From contig CARCZS010000010.1 in NCBI GenBank assembly GCA_948956705.1, positions 18,981 through 82,980 of the forward strand: a stretch of 64,000 bases of DNA, in the 5' to 3' direction. Each line of letters opens with the position of its first letter. The first letter of the stretch is position 1. The notes under the pieces are model-generated. The model worked only from the letters and a program-made list of their open reading frames with translations, did no database searches and had not been told where the DNA came from. Shown one piece after another: positions 1 to 8,708 of the stretch. The DNA comes from an uncultured Phocaeicola sp. Lineage in GTDB: Bacteria > Bacteroidota > Bacteroidia > Bacteroidales > Bacteroidaceae. The position numbers were made by a program, and so were the translations under genes.

Positions 1-1755
1 GAAGAACGCCGGGAAATCATCCGTATCCTGACAGATTTCTCTATCATAATCCGCCCACAGGTCCCCGCCATCCTCCAGTCATACGAGTTTTTGGCAGAAA
101 TTGATTTCATCCGTGCCAAAGCCCATTTTTCCATTCAGACGAACGCCACCAAACCATCATTGGAAGACAAACAGATTTTGGACTGGACCATGGCCATACA
201 CCCACTATTGCAACTCTCGCTGGCCAAGCATAATAAAAAGGTTGTTCCTCTAGATATAGAACTAACTAAAAATCAACGCATTCTAATTATATCCGGACCG
301 AATGCCGGAGGTAAATCCGTTTGTCTGAAGACTGTGGGATTACTACAATATATGTTACAATGTGGTATGCCGGTTCCGATGCATGAACGTAGCCATGCCG
401 GATTATTCGGCAGTATCTTTATAGACATAGGTGACGAACAAAGTATCGAAGACGATCTGAGTACCTACTCCTCACACCTTACCAACATGAAAACAATGAT
501 GAAAAGCTGTAACGAACGCAGCCTTATCCTCATTGATGAATTCGGCGGAGGTACAGAACCACAAATTGGAGGAGCCATAGCTGAAGCTGTGTTGAAACGT
601 TTCAATGAAAAGGGCACATTCGGCGTTATCACCACTCATTATCAAAATTTGAAACATTTTGCCGAAGATCACGAAGGAGTGGTTAATGGTGCCATGTTAT
701 ATGACAGGCATTTAATGCAAGCTTTATTCCAATTACAAATAGGAAATCCGGGAAGTTCATTTGCAGTAGAAATAGCTAGGAAAATAGGTTTACCGGAAGA
801 AGTAATAGCCGACACATCCGAAATTGTAGGGAGTGAATATATCAATGCTGATAAATATCTACAAGATATCGTACGTGACAAACGTTATTGGGAAACCAAG
901 CGTCAGAACATCCGCAAACGAGAAAAACAGATGGAAGAAACCATCGCCAAATACGAAGAAGAACTACAGGAACTGGAGAAAAGTCGTAAAGAGATTTTAC
1001 GAAAGGCCAAAGAAGATGCGGAAAAATTGATACAGGAATCAAATGCCCGAATTGAAAATACCATCCGTATCATCAAGGAAGCACAAGCCGACAAAGAACG
1101 TACACAATCGGCACGTCAGGAACTGACTGATTTTAAAAATCAGATAGAAGATATCGAGAAAAAGAACAAGGAAGATGAAATCATCCGGAAAATGGAAAAA
1201 CTCCGTGAAAAACAAGAGCGGAAAAAAAACAAAAAGGATAAAGCCAAAACGGAATCTTCCCAACTGTCAATACCCAAAGAACAGCCTATCACTGTAGGTA
1301 GCACTGTAAAGATCAAAGGTCAATCCAGTGTCGGAGAAGTACTAGGAATTAATGGCAAAAATGCAATAGTTATGTTCGGAATGATAAAAACCAATGTAAA
1401 ACTGGATAAGCTGGAACGTAGCACACCAATACAGCCCACCCAGAAAACAATGGTAAAAAGTACCTTCGTCAGCAGTGAAACACAAGATCGGGTATATGAA
1501 AAGAAACTAAATTTCAAACAAGATATTGATGTACGCGGTATGCGTGGCGATGAAGCGATACAGGCAGTAACTTATTTTATCGATGATGCCATACTATTGG
1601 GAATAGACCGTGTACGTATCCTTCACGGAACAGGTACAGGCATACTGCGCACCCTGATTCGCAGCTATTTGGGAAGTGTTCCAGGAGTAGCACACTATCA
1701 AGACGAACACGTACAATTTGGTGGGGCAGGTATTACTGTAGTAGACTTAAAATAA
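1..1755 (+). CDS. mutS2: Endonuclease MutS2, 5' end outside window
   Basis: The frame is open from base 1, so the N-terminal part (roughly 250 residues by comparison with the usual family length near 800) lies upstream. The visible 584 residues carry the MutS ATPase with Walker A GPNAGGKS (residues 99-106), Walker B LILIDEFGGG (about 176-185), a long charged coiled coil (about 280-390) and a C-terminal Smr nuclease domain (about 505-584) with DVRG and LHGTGTG motifs. MutS2 proteins act on branched DNA, suppress recombination and are linked to ribosome rescue in some bacteria; they do not do mismatch repair. No frame break is visible. It ends 79 bases before the ECF sigma gene and is probably a separate transcription unit. 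Confidence 0.96.
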   Translation, partial: EERREIIRILTDFSIIIRPQVPAILQSYEFLAEIDFIRAKAHFSIQTNATKPSLEDKQILDWTMAIHPLLQLSLAKHNKKVVPLDIELTKNQRILIISGPNAGGKSVCLKTVGLLQYMLQCGMPVPMHERSHAGLFGSIFIDIGDEQSIEDDLSTYSSHLTNMKTMMKSCNERSLILIDEFGGGTEPQIGGAIAEAVLKRFNEKGTFGVITTHYQNLKHFAEDHEGVVNGAMLYDRHLMQALFQLQIGNPGSSFAVEIARKIGLPEEVIADTSEIVGSEYINADKYLQDIVRDKRYWETKRQNIRKREKQMEETIAKYEEELQELEKSRKEILRKAKEDAEKLIQESNARIENTIRIIKEAQADKERTQSARQELTDFKNQIEDIEKKNKEDEIIRKMEKLREKQERKKNKKDKAKTESSQLSIPKEQPITVGSTVKIKGQSSVGEVLGINGKNAIVMFGMIKTNVKLDKLERSTPIQPTQKTMVKSTFVSSETQDRVYEKKLNFKQDIDVRGMRGDEAIQAVTYFIDDAILLGIDRVRILHGTGTGILRTLIRSYLGSVPGVAHYQDEHVQFGGAGITVVDLK

Positions 1756-1796
1756 TATTTTAATAGAATAAGAGGCTGTTTTTAATTAATTTTCTC

Positions 1797-1804
1797 TATA
1801 TTCG
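1797..1804 (+). promoter_or_regulatory. Bacteroides-type -7 box for the sigma gene
   Basis: TATATTCG fits the Bacteroides -7 consensus TAnnTTTG with one change (TTCG is a common variant). It lies about 30 bases upstream of the GTG start of the sigma gene, which gives a short leader. The -33 element is not clear; there is only a T-rich stretch near 1777-1784. Confidence 0.5.
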
Positions 1805-1834
1805 CACTAAAATTAGAGAAAATTAAAAGCAAAG

Positions 1835-2386
1835 GTGGCAGCGGGAACTTCTCATACAACTATAAGTATTAAGCTTAATGAGCAAGGGTTTCATGATATT
1901 TTCAATAAATATTATGTAACTCTATGCTTATTTGCCAATCAATATACAGAAAACCAAGAAACTTCAGCAGATATTGTACAAGATTCATTTGCCAAACTAT
2001 GGCAAATAAGAGAAGATTTTTTTTATCTGCATCAGGTAAAAGCATTTTTATATACAGCTGTACGCAATAAAGCACTCAACGAACTGGAGCATTCAAAAGT
2101 AGTATATGAATACGCTCAAAATGTCATCGAAAAGAAAAAGGATTCCTTTTTTCACGATGCAATCGTTGAAGAGGAAACTTATCGTATCGTTTCTGAAGCC
2201 ATAAATAAATTACCTGACCAAATGAAAGCCATTATGCAACTATCTCTGGAAGGGAAAAAAAACGCAGAAATAGCAGACAGACTAAACATATCTACAGAAA
2301 CAGTCCATACATTAAAGAAAATAGCCTACAAGAAACTCAGAGAGAACTTGAAAGACTACTATTACTTCCTCTTGTTCTTTATATAA
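1835..2386 (+). CDS. ECF RNA polymerase sigma factor (Bacteroidales sigma-70 family)
   Basis: This is a 183-residue sigma factor with region 2 at about residues 18-85 (the stretch with ADIVQDSFAKLWQIRE is the core-binding helix) and region 4 at about 120-175 (helix-turn-helix around NAEIADRLNISTETVHTLKK). It should direct polymerase to the downstream SusC/SusD operon when released by the FecR protein encoded next to it. GTG at 1835 is the only reasonable start: an in-frame stop lies at 1814-1816, and the first internal Met falls inside region 4. The sigma, fecR, susC, susD order is the standard self-regulated nutrient-uptake layout. The substrate cannot be read from this gene. Confidence 0.9.
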   Translation: MAAGTSHTTISIKLNEQGFHDIFNKYYVTLCLFANQYTENQETSADIVQDSFAKLWQIREDFFYLHQVKAFLYTAVRNKALNELEHSKVVYEYAQNVIEKKKDSFFHDAIVEEETYRIVSEAINKLPDQMKAIMQLSLEGKKNAEIADRLNISTETVHTLKKIAYKKLRENLKDYYYFLLFFI

Positions 2387-2448
2387 AAAGACATTAATTT
2401 GTTTTTTTTCAAAAAAAGTCGTTTTATTATTCACCCAAATTTCAAACA

Positions 2449-2484
2449 GACCTGTTTTATTATAAAAGAGATAAAAAACAGGTC
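2449..2484 (+). promoter_or_regulatory. Hairpin just upstream of the fecR start
   Basis: Ten-base perfect arms, GACCTGTTTT at 2449-2458 and AAAACAGGTC at 2475-2484, flank a 16-base A/T-rich loop. The right arm ends five bases before the ATG at 2490 and contains the only purine-rich stretch (AGG) that could serve as a ribosome binding site. It could therefore tune translation or act as an attenuator between sigma and anti-sigma. This is an inference from position only. Confidence 0.45.
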
Positions 2485-2489
2485 AAAAT

Positions 2490-3659
2490 ATGATAAAACA
2501 AGATTTCTATATAGCCAACCTCATAGCAAGGTATCTGTCGGAAGAAATAACCCCGGAAGAAACAATAAAACTAACTGCTTGGAGAGAAGAATCTACAGCG
2601 CACGAGATTTTATTCAAGAAAATTTGTGATGAAGAAAACCAAAAGCAACATTTCCGGAAAAATACGGCATTCAATCCTTCATCCGGATGGAAAGAAGTGG
2701 AAAAGCGAATCAAAAGAAATAATAACAGAAGCAGATATATCAAAATAGTAAGTTATGCCGCAATCATTCTGTTACCTGTCCTTTTTGTAAGTATTTCCAT
2801 GAAATTCACCTCGCCCGTTTCTCTTTCGGACAAACAGTTCATCGCACAATCCATTCTACCTGGGGAATCCCAAGCTATTCTGACATTGGAGGACGGCCAG
2901 ACAATCCATATAAATAAAGAAACAGAGAGTCTGCTTGAGAAAATAGACGGAGCCCGAGTCCACATGGACTCTACAATGCTGAATTACCAAGTAACATCAA
3001 AAACAGTCCCAAAAAACAAGCCTGTATATAATAAAGTGGAAACTCCACGAGGTGGAGAATATGCTCTATTGTTAAGTGATGGAACAAAAGTGCATCTGAA
3101 CGCAATGACCAGTCTCCGCTTTCCTGTGACATTTGATAACGGTCCACGCAAAGTGGAACTGGAAGGCGAGGCCTATTTTGAAGTCTGCAAAACAGGGCAA
3201 CCATTTATAGTATGCACTCAAGGCATGCAAGTAGAAGTGTTGGGAACCACATTCAACATCTCTGCTTATCCACAGGAAGAGTATCAGACAACTTTGGTAA
3301 ACGGTTCTGTCAAAGTAAATACAGAAACTGGAGAAAGCTGTATTTTAAAGCCTTCCCAGCAAGCTACCATCAGCCTCGGAAACAGCAGCATACAGATACG
3401 CATGGTAGATGCCGGATTTTATACCTCATGGATAAAAGGAAAAATTCATTTCAAAGACCAGCGATTGGAAGATATCATGAAAATACTATCACGCTGGTAT
3501 GACATGGAAGTAATTTTTGCCAATGAGAAAATAAAAGACCTACGCTTCGGATGCAATGTAGATCGGTATTCGGAAATCACTCCATTTGTACGTTTGTTGG
3601 AAGAGACTCAAAAAGTACACGTAAAAGTCAATAACAAAACAATCACATTCTATAACTAA
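2490..3659 (+). CDS. FecR-family anti-sigma factor (inner membrane)
   Basis: This 389-residue protein has a cytoplasmic N-terminal segment (residues 1-80) expected to bind the sigma factor and one membrane helix near 86-105. The periplasmic FecR domain lies at about 175-275 (ETPRGGEYALLLSDGTKV is typical) and the C-terminal DUF4974 domain at about 320-389 (HFKDQRLEDIMKILSRWY). Known FecR proteins hold the ECF sigma factor until the N-terminal signalling domain of a TonB-dependent transporter touches the periplasmic part. The downstream SusC has exactly that STN domain, so the three genes form a complete surface signalling circuit. The gene ends 15 bases before susC. Confidence 0.93.
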   Translation: MIKQDFYIANLIARYLSEEITPEETIKLTAWREESTAHEILFKKICDEENQKQHFRKNTAFNPSSGWKEVEKRIKRNNNRSRYIKIVSYAAIILLPVLFVSISMKFTSPVSLSDKQFIAQSILPGESQAILTLEDGQTIHINKETESLLEKIDGARVHMDSTMLNYQVTSKTVPKNKPVYNKVETPRGGEYALLLSDGTKVHLNAMTSLRFPVTFDNGPRKVELEGEAYFEVCKTGQPFIVCTQGMQVEVLGTTFNISAYPQEEYQTTLVNGSVKVNTETGESCILKPSQQATISLGNSSIQIRMVDAGFYTSWIKGKIHFKDQRLEDIMKILSRWYDMEVIFANEKIKDLRFGCNVDRYSEITPFVRLLEETQKVHVKVNNKTITFYN

Positions 3660-3674
3660 TAAAAATGATGTATT

Positions 3675-6600
3675 ATGGACAAAAAACACAACTACACCAA
3701 TCACGGTAAAAGTAGTAAACGTTTGTGGATTACGTTCCTATTTTTCTGTATCATTACCACAGGTTTTATGCAGGCTGCCAACAAAGTGTTTGCACAAGCC
3801 ACTGTCACAGCCTCATTCAAGAATGCCACGTTGAGTGAAATTCTTTGGGAAATCCAAAGACAAACCGACTTTACTTTTGTATACAGCACCAATGATGTAA
3901 AACAAATAAAAGTCCAAAACCTAAATGTAAATAACGAAAAAATAGCCAATGTGCTTGATAAATGTCTTATGAATAGCGGTTTGACCTATTCAGTTCACAA
4001 CGGCGTTATTGCTATCAAGCAAATTGAAGAAAAAAAGTCTGCTGTTCCTCAACAGAAAACAACATTAACCGGTACAGTACTGGATGAGACGGGAGAACCT
4101 ATTATTGGAGCGAATATCTTAGTCAAAGGTACTACGAATGGAACTACTACAGATTTGGACGGGCACTTCTCATTAGATGTAGACCGTATACCTGCCACTT
4201 TGATTATCTCCTATATAGGTTATGGCAAGCAGGAAATAAAAGCCACTGCCGGAAAGATACTGAAAGTAGTCATGGCTCCTGATAATAATGTTATGGAAGA
4301 AGTGGTTGTTACCGGTTATGGTACTTTCAAGAAATCGGCATACGCAGGTTCTGCTTCTACTGTGAAGACAGGAGAATTAAAAGATTTACCCGTAGTTTCA
4401 TTCTCCAGTTTGCTAGAAGGTAATGCTCCCGGAGTACAAGTCACTTCCAGTTCAGGTCAGCCTGGTGCCTCCACTTCTATCCGTATTCGTGGTATGGGTT
4501 CTTTCAATGCAAGCAATTCTCCACTATACGTAATCGATGGTGTTCCCGTCCAATCCGGTTCTGTTGCTGCTACCAGCTCCGACTCCGGATTTGACATAAT
4601 GTCTACATTAAACAACTCGGATATTGAAAATATTACAGTAATAAAAGATGCTGCAGCAGCCTCCCTTTATGGTTCACGTGCTGCAAATGGAGTTATTTTA
4701 ATCTCCACCAAGAAAGGAAAAAGCGGAAAAGCACAAATTTCATTAAAAGCAGACTGGGGTAGCAATGATTTCGCAATGGATTATCGCCCAGTTATGGGGG
4801 GAGAAGAACGACGTGAATATATTTACAATGGATTGATATTATATCAACAACGTAAACTAGCTGATAAAAATCCTAATATATCAGAGGAAGAGCTAATGTC
4901 ACAAAGTAAAACTTATGCAGATGGGCAAATCGATAAATATGCTCCAATTCCATGGTGTGGTTTCACAGACTGGAATAAAGAGCTTTTCCAAAAGGGACAT
5001 CATTCTACCTATGAAGCATCACTAGCCGGTGGCAGCGATAAATTTAAATATTACTCTTCTTTATCATATATGAAGCAGAACGGTATTGTACAAGGTTCCG
5101 GTTTGGAACGTGTAACAGGGCGTTTGAACGCAGATTTCAGTGCAACAGACAAATTGACTGTAGGCGCCAAGATACTTTTCTCAAATGTAAATCAGAGTGT
5201 TTATGACGAAGGATTCACTTATACATCTCCTTTCTATTCCTCACGTAATTGGGCTACTCCTTCAGATCCGGTCTACAATGAAGATGGCAGTTGGAATCGT
5301 AAATTTATTCGTAAAGCCAATGACCGCAACCCCAAATTATCAGCTGAATACGATTATAAACATGAAAAAATGCTACGCGCATTCAATACGCTTTATGCCG
5401 AATACGAAATCATAAAAAATCTGAAATTCAAAACAACATTCAGTTATGATTACACTACTGTAAAAGGTGAGAAATGGTATGACCCACGTACTTCCAACGG
5501 TGAAGATGAAAATGGAGAAGTAGTAAAACGCATAAGAGAATATAAAAAAATGGTATGGAGTAACACCTTAAGCTATTTAACTACTTTCAACAACATTCAT
5601 CATTTGGACTTTCTTGCCGGATATGAAATTGATGATACCTACAATGACTATTTATCAGGGGAAGCTTACAATTTTACAACTCCCGACAAACATGCCATTA
5701 GTAATGGAATGAAAACAGTATCTGTAGGGGGAAGTGATTCAAGGTACAGACTGGTATCCTATTTAAGCCGTTTGAATTACGATTACAAAAATAAATATTA
5801 TCTAGGAGCTAGTTTTCGTGTTGATGGCAGTTCACGTTTGCACCGTGACAATCGTTGGGGAACATTTTGGTCTGTATCCGGAGCATGGCGTACTATTGAA
5901 GAAGAATTTATGCAACCTGTAAAAGATTGGTTGACAGACTTGCGTATAAGAGCATCATACGGTGTAAACGGTACTCTTCCTTCTGATTATTTCGGCTATA
6001 TGGGATTAAGCTCCATTAGTGGTGGTTACTTGGAGCAACCCGGTATTCAAATGTCCCAAATTGCAAATCCTAATCTGAAATGGGAAACCAATTATAATAT
6101 GAATATTGGCTTGGATTTTGGTTTTTGGGATCGTCTGAACTTCACGATTGAATATTATACCCGTACAACTAAAAACTTATTAATGGACTGTCCTGTATCC
6201 ATGACAACAGGATTTAGTAGTTATTTAATGAATATAGGTGAAGTGAAAAATAAAGGTATTGAATTAACTATTAATTCCACTAATATTAAAATAAAAGACT
6301 TTAACTGGAATACAACTTTCAATTTAGGTCATAACTCCAATAAAGTTGTAAAATTAGATGGCGAACAGACACAAATTGTCAGTGGAACCCAAATACACAA
6401 AGTAGGAAGTTCTTATCGTACATTCTATGTACAAGAATTTGCGGGCATCAATCCTGAAACAGGAAATCCTCTATTCTATACCAATGAATTGGATGAGAAC
6501 GGAAATTATATAAAAGAAATTACCGAGAACTCTAAAAATGCACAATTCATTCCTTATAAACATGCAGAACCAACTGTTAACGGAGGTATCTCTAATTCAT

Positions 6601-7064
6601 TGCGTTATAAATGGCTTGATTTAAATTTCTTATTCTCCTATCAATTCGGAGGATATTCTTATGATACTTGGGCACAAAAGACAGAACATGGCGGTTACGA
6701 TTCCTATGCAAACATTCCGACTTATTATCGTGATAGCTGGAAAAAGCCAGGTGATCAAACCAATATAGAAGTATATATGCCGGGTAAATCATCTTCTGTA
6801 TCAATGCATAAAATAACAAGTAGCCGCCGTATCCACAGTACTGATTATTTCCGCTTAAAAAATATCACATTCGGCATTACGTTACCTAAAGAATGGACAA
6901 ATAAAATCAATATAGGAAATGTTCGTTTTTATGCATCAGCAAGCAATTTATGGACATGGGCGGCCTATGACAATTATGATCCTGAAGCTGTTAGTGCCGG
7001 TAGTGCAACTCAAACCACACCGCCTTTAAAAACCGTTACTTTTGGTCTCAACATCAATTTTTAA
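3675..7064 (+). CDS. SusC/RagA TonB-linked outer-membrane transporter with STN domain
   Basis: This is a 1129-residue outer-membrane transporter. In order: signal peptide ending near residue 40 (AANKVFAQA), secretin/TonB N-terminal (STN) domain about 41-120, carboxypeptidase-like regulatory domain about 130-215 (GTVLDETGEPIIGANILVKG), plug domain about 220-345 (VVTGYGTFKKSA, SIRIRGMGSFN), then the beta-barrel ending in aromatic FGLNINF. The STN domain marks it as a transducer for the FecR/ECF pair upstream. Together with SusD 18 bases downstream it should import a glycan, peptide or other large ligand using TonB energy. No glycosidase gene accompanies it, so the ligand is unknown. Confidence 0.95.
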   Translation: MDKKHNYTNHGKSSKRLWITFLFFCIITTGFMQAANKVFAQATVTASFKNATLSEILWEIQRQTDFTFVYSTNDVKQIKVQNLNVNNEKIANVLDKCLMNSGLTYSVHNGVIAIKQIEEKKSAVPQQKTTLTGTVLDETGEPIIGANILVKGTTNGTTTDLDGHFSLDVDRIPATLIISYIGYGKQEIKATAGKILKVVMAPDNNVMEEVVVTGYGTFKKSAYAGSASTVKTGELKDLPVVSFSSLLEGNAPGVQVTSSSGQPGASTSIRIRGMGSFNASNSPLYVIDGVPVQSGSVAATSSDSGFDIMSTLNNSDIENITVIKDAAAASLYGSRAANGVILISTKKGKSGKAQISLKADWGSNDFAMDYRPVMGGEERREYIYNGLILYQQRKLADKNPNISEEELMSQSKTYADGQIDKYAPIPWCGFTDWNKELFQKGHHSTYEASLAGGSDKFKYYSSLSYMKQNGIVQGSGLERVTGRLNADFSATDKLTVGAKILFSNVNQSVYDEGFTYTSPFYSSRNWATPSDPVYNEDGSWNRKFIRKANDRNPKLSAEYDYKHEKMLRAFNTLYAEYEIIKNLKFKTTFSYDYTTVKGEKWYDPRTSNGEDENGEVVKRIREYKKMVWSNTLSYLTTFNNIHHLDFLAGYEIDDTYNDYLSGEAYNFTTPDKHAISNGMKTVSVGGSDSRYRLVSYLSRLNYDYKNKYYLGASFRVDGSSRLHRDNRWGTFWSVSGAWRTIEEEFMQPVKDWLTDLRIRASYGVNGTLPSDYFGYMGLSSISGGYLEQPGIQMSQIANPNLKWETNYNMNIGLDFGFWDRLNFTIEYYTRTTKNLLMDCPVSMTTGFSSYLMNIGEVKNKGIELTINSTNIKIKDFNWNTTFNLGHNSNKVVKLDGEQTQIVSGTQIHKVGSSYRTFYVQEFAGINPETGNPLFYTNELDENGNYIKEITENSKNAQFIPYKHAEPTVNGGISNSLRYKWLDLNFLFSYQFGGYSYDTWAQKTEHGGYDSYANIPTYYRDSWKKPGDQTNIEVYMPGKSSSVSMHKITSSRRIHSTDYFRLKNITFGITLPKEWTNKINIGNVRFYASASNLWTWAAYDNYDPEAVSAGSATQTTPPLKTVTFGLNINF

Positions 7065-7082
7065 CCACTAAAAAACAACAAT

Positions 7083-8597
7083 ATGAGAACATTACATAAT
7101 TTTTTATCAATAGTCTTATCCATCGGATTGTTTACTTCATGTGGAAACGATTGGTTGGATTTAGAACCGTCCACACAAATTCCAACAGAAACGAGTATCA
7201 AATCTCTCTCCGACATTGATTATTCACTAAACGCCATTTATGCGACAATGCGTAATGCCTATGCGTATTCCGGGCGTTTAATCTACTACGGAGATGTAAC
7301 AGGAGATGACATGCAAGCTGTACAATCAACTTGTAGAACAGCTCACTATTACCAAATGGATTGGTTACCTGCAAATGGACCAAGTACACACTGGTCATAT
7401 CTTTATTCCATCATTCAAAACTGTAATGTAATTTTAGACGGCATTGACAATATCGAAATTCTTCCAAACGATGAAGATGAGCATATCTTCCGCAATGATT
7501 TGGAAGGACAAGCATTAGCAATACGTGGTCTGGCCCTTTTTGACCTTACGCGCTTCTTCGGATATACTTATTTAAAAGATAACGGAGCCTCTTTAGGAGT
7601 ACCTATCATCACTTCAGCATCAGCCACTGCCGACAGTAAACCTTCACGTAACACTGTAGCTGAATGTTATGATCAAATAATCAAAGACTTAAAGAATGCG
7701 GCTAGTTTAATGATACCCACATATTCATGGTCAGGTACTAGTTTGAATCAAAAAGATTTATCCTTAAATAAGAAAGGTAAAATCAGTAAATGGGCCACAT
7801 TAACTTTGTTAAGTCGGGCATATCTGTATATGGGGAAGAACAGTGAAGCTTTACAAGCTGCAGAAGAAGCAATAAAAGGATCGGAAGCCAATAAATACCA
7901 ATTATGGAATACCGAAGAATATCCCACTGTATGGGGTACGGAAGCCTCCGAAGCAAATCCGGGAGAAATTCTCTTCGAAATAGTCAATACTACTACCGAA
8001 AGCCCCGGCAATGAAAGTATGGGATATCTAACTTCTCCAAAAGGATATCAAGATATGTGCATTACAGTCAGTTTTTATCACCATCTGTTAGAAACGCCTA
8101 ATGATGTACGCATTAAGTTATTAGTTAATCAAGACAAAAAAGTAATGTATTTGAATAAGTATCAACCACAACCTGGAGAAAATATTATGGATGCCAATAT
8201 TCCTATAGTACGTCTTTCCGAAACTTACTTAAATGCAGCCGAAGCAGCCGTGAAAAACGGAGATGCAACAAAAGCTGCAAAATACCTGAAAGCCATTGCA
8301 CTCCGAGGAAATCCGGACTATACGATGCCCGCAAAGGTTACCCTTGATGATGTTCTAGAAGAACGCAGGAAAGAACTCATTGGTGAAGGGCACCGCATGT
8401 TTGACTTATTACGTAATAACTTACGAGTAATTCGTATTAACGAAACAGACGATATGATGAAAGAGGTAGTGCATTTCGCTGACGAAAAAACATCTATGGA
8501 TTTCGACAGAAACTATTATCGTACAATATTACCTATTCCTCAAAAAGAAATTAATGCTAATTCTAATATTGTACAAACACCAGAATATCTGAAATAA
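7083..8597 (+). CDS. SusD/RagB-family surface lipoprotein
   Basis: This 504-residue protein starts with a lipoprotein signal (lipobox LFTSC, Cys about residue 20), followed by the SusD-like helical fold with TPR-type repeats (ALAIRGLALFDLTRFFGYTY near the middle of the N-terminal domain). Its C-terminal RagB domain has the usual LSETYLNAAEAA and ERRKELIGEGHRMFDLLR segments. SusD proteins form the lid over SusC and bind the ligand at the cell surface. It follows susC after 18 bases and is surely cotranscribed with it. Nothing is truncated. Confidence 0.94.
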   Translation: MRTLHNFLSIVLSIGLFTSCGNDWLDLEPSTQIPTETSIKSLSDIDYSLNAIYATMRNAYAYSGRLIYYGDVTGDDMQAVQSTCRTAHYYQMDWLPANGPSTHWSYLYSIIQNCNVILDGIDNIEILPNDEDEHIFRNDLEGQALAIRGLALFDLTRFFGYTYLKDNGASLGVPIITSASATADSKPSRNTVAECYDQIIKDLKNAASLMIPTYSWSGTSLNQKDLSLNKKGKISKWATLTLLSRAYLYMGKNSEALQAAEEAIKGSEANKYQLWNTEEYPTVWGTEASEANPGEILFEIVNTTTESPGNESMGYLTSPKGYQDMCITVSFYHHLLETPNDVRIKLLVNQDKKVMYLNKYQPQPGENIMDANIPIVRLSETYLNAAEAAVKNGDATKAAKYLKAIALRGNPDYTMPAKVTLDDVLEERRKELIGEGHRMFDLLRNNLRVIRINETDDMMKEVVHFADEKTSMDFDRNYYRTILPIPQKEINANSNIVQTPEYLK

Positions 8598-8636
8598 TAG
8601 TCAACACAAATTGATAAAATCCAAATCAATAAATCC

Positions 8637-8682
8637 TTCTCTTTAAGTTAGGGAGTATTATCACTCCCTAACTTAAAGAGAA
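8637..8682 (+). terminator. 20-bp perfect inverted repeat after susD
   Basis: Perfect 20-base arms (8637-8656 and 8663-8682) flank the six-base loop ATTATC. It sits 40 bases after the susD stop and 27 bases before the next gene. A classical T run does not follow (AATTAACT comes next), so it may be a leaky terminator or a 3'-end stabiliser that sets the ratio between susCD and the downstream lipoprotein. Confidence 0.6.
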
Positions 8683-8708
8683 ATTAACTATATAAAATAC
8701 ATAAAGAT

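Noticed and set aside
2399..2629. Short + frame between sigma and fecR
   Set aside because: It overlaps the fecR start in another frame and has no family pattern or ribosome binding site.
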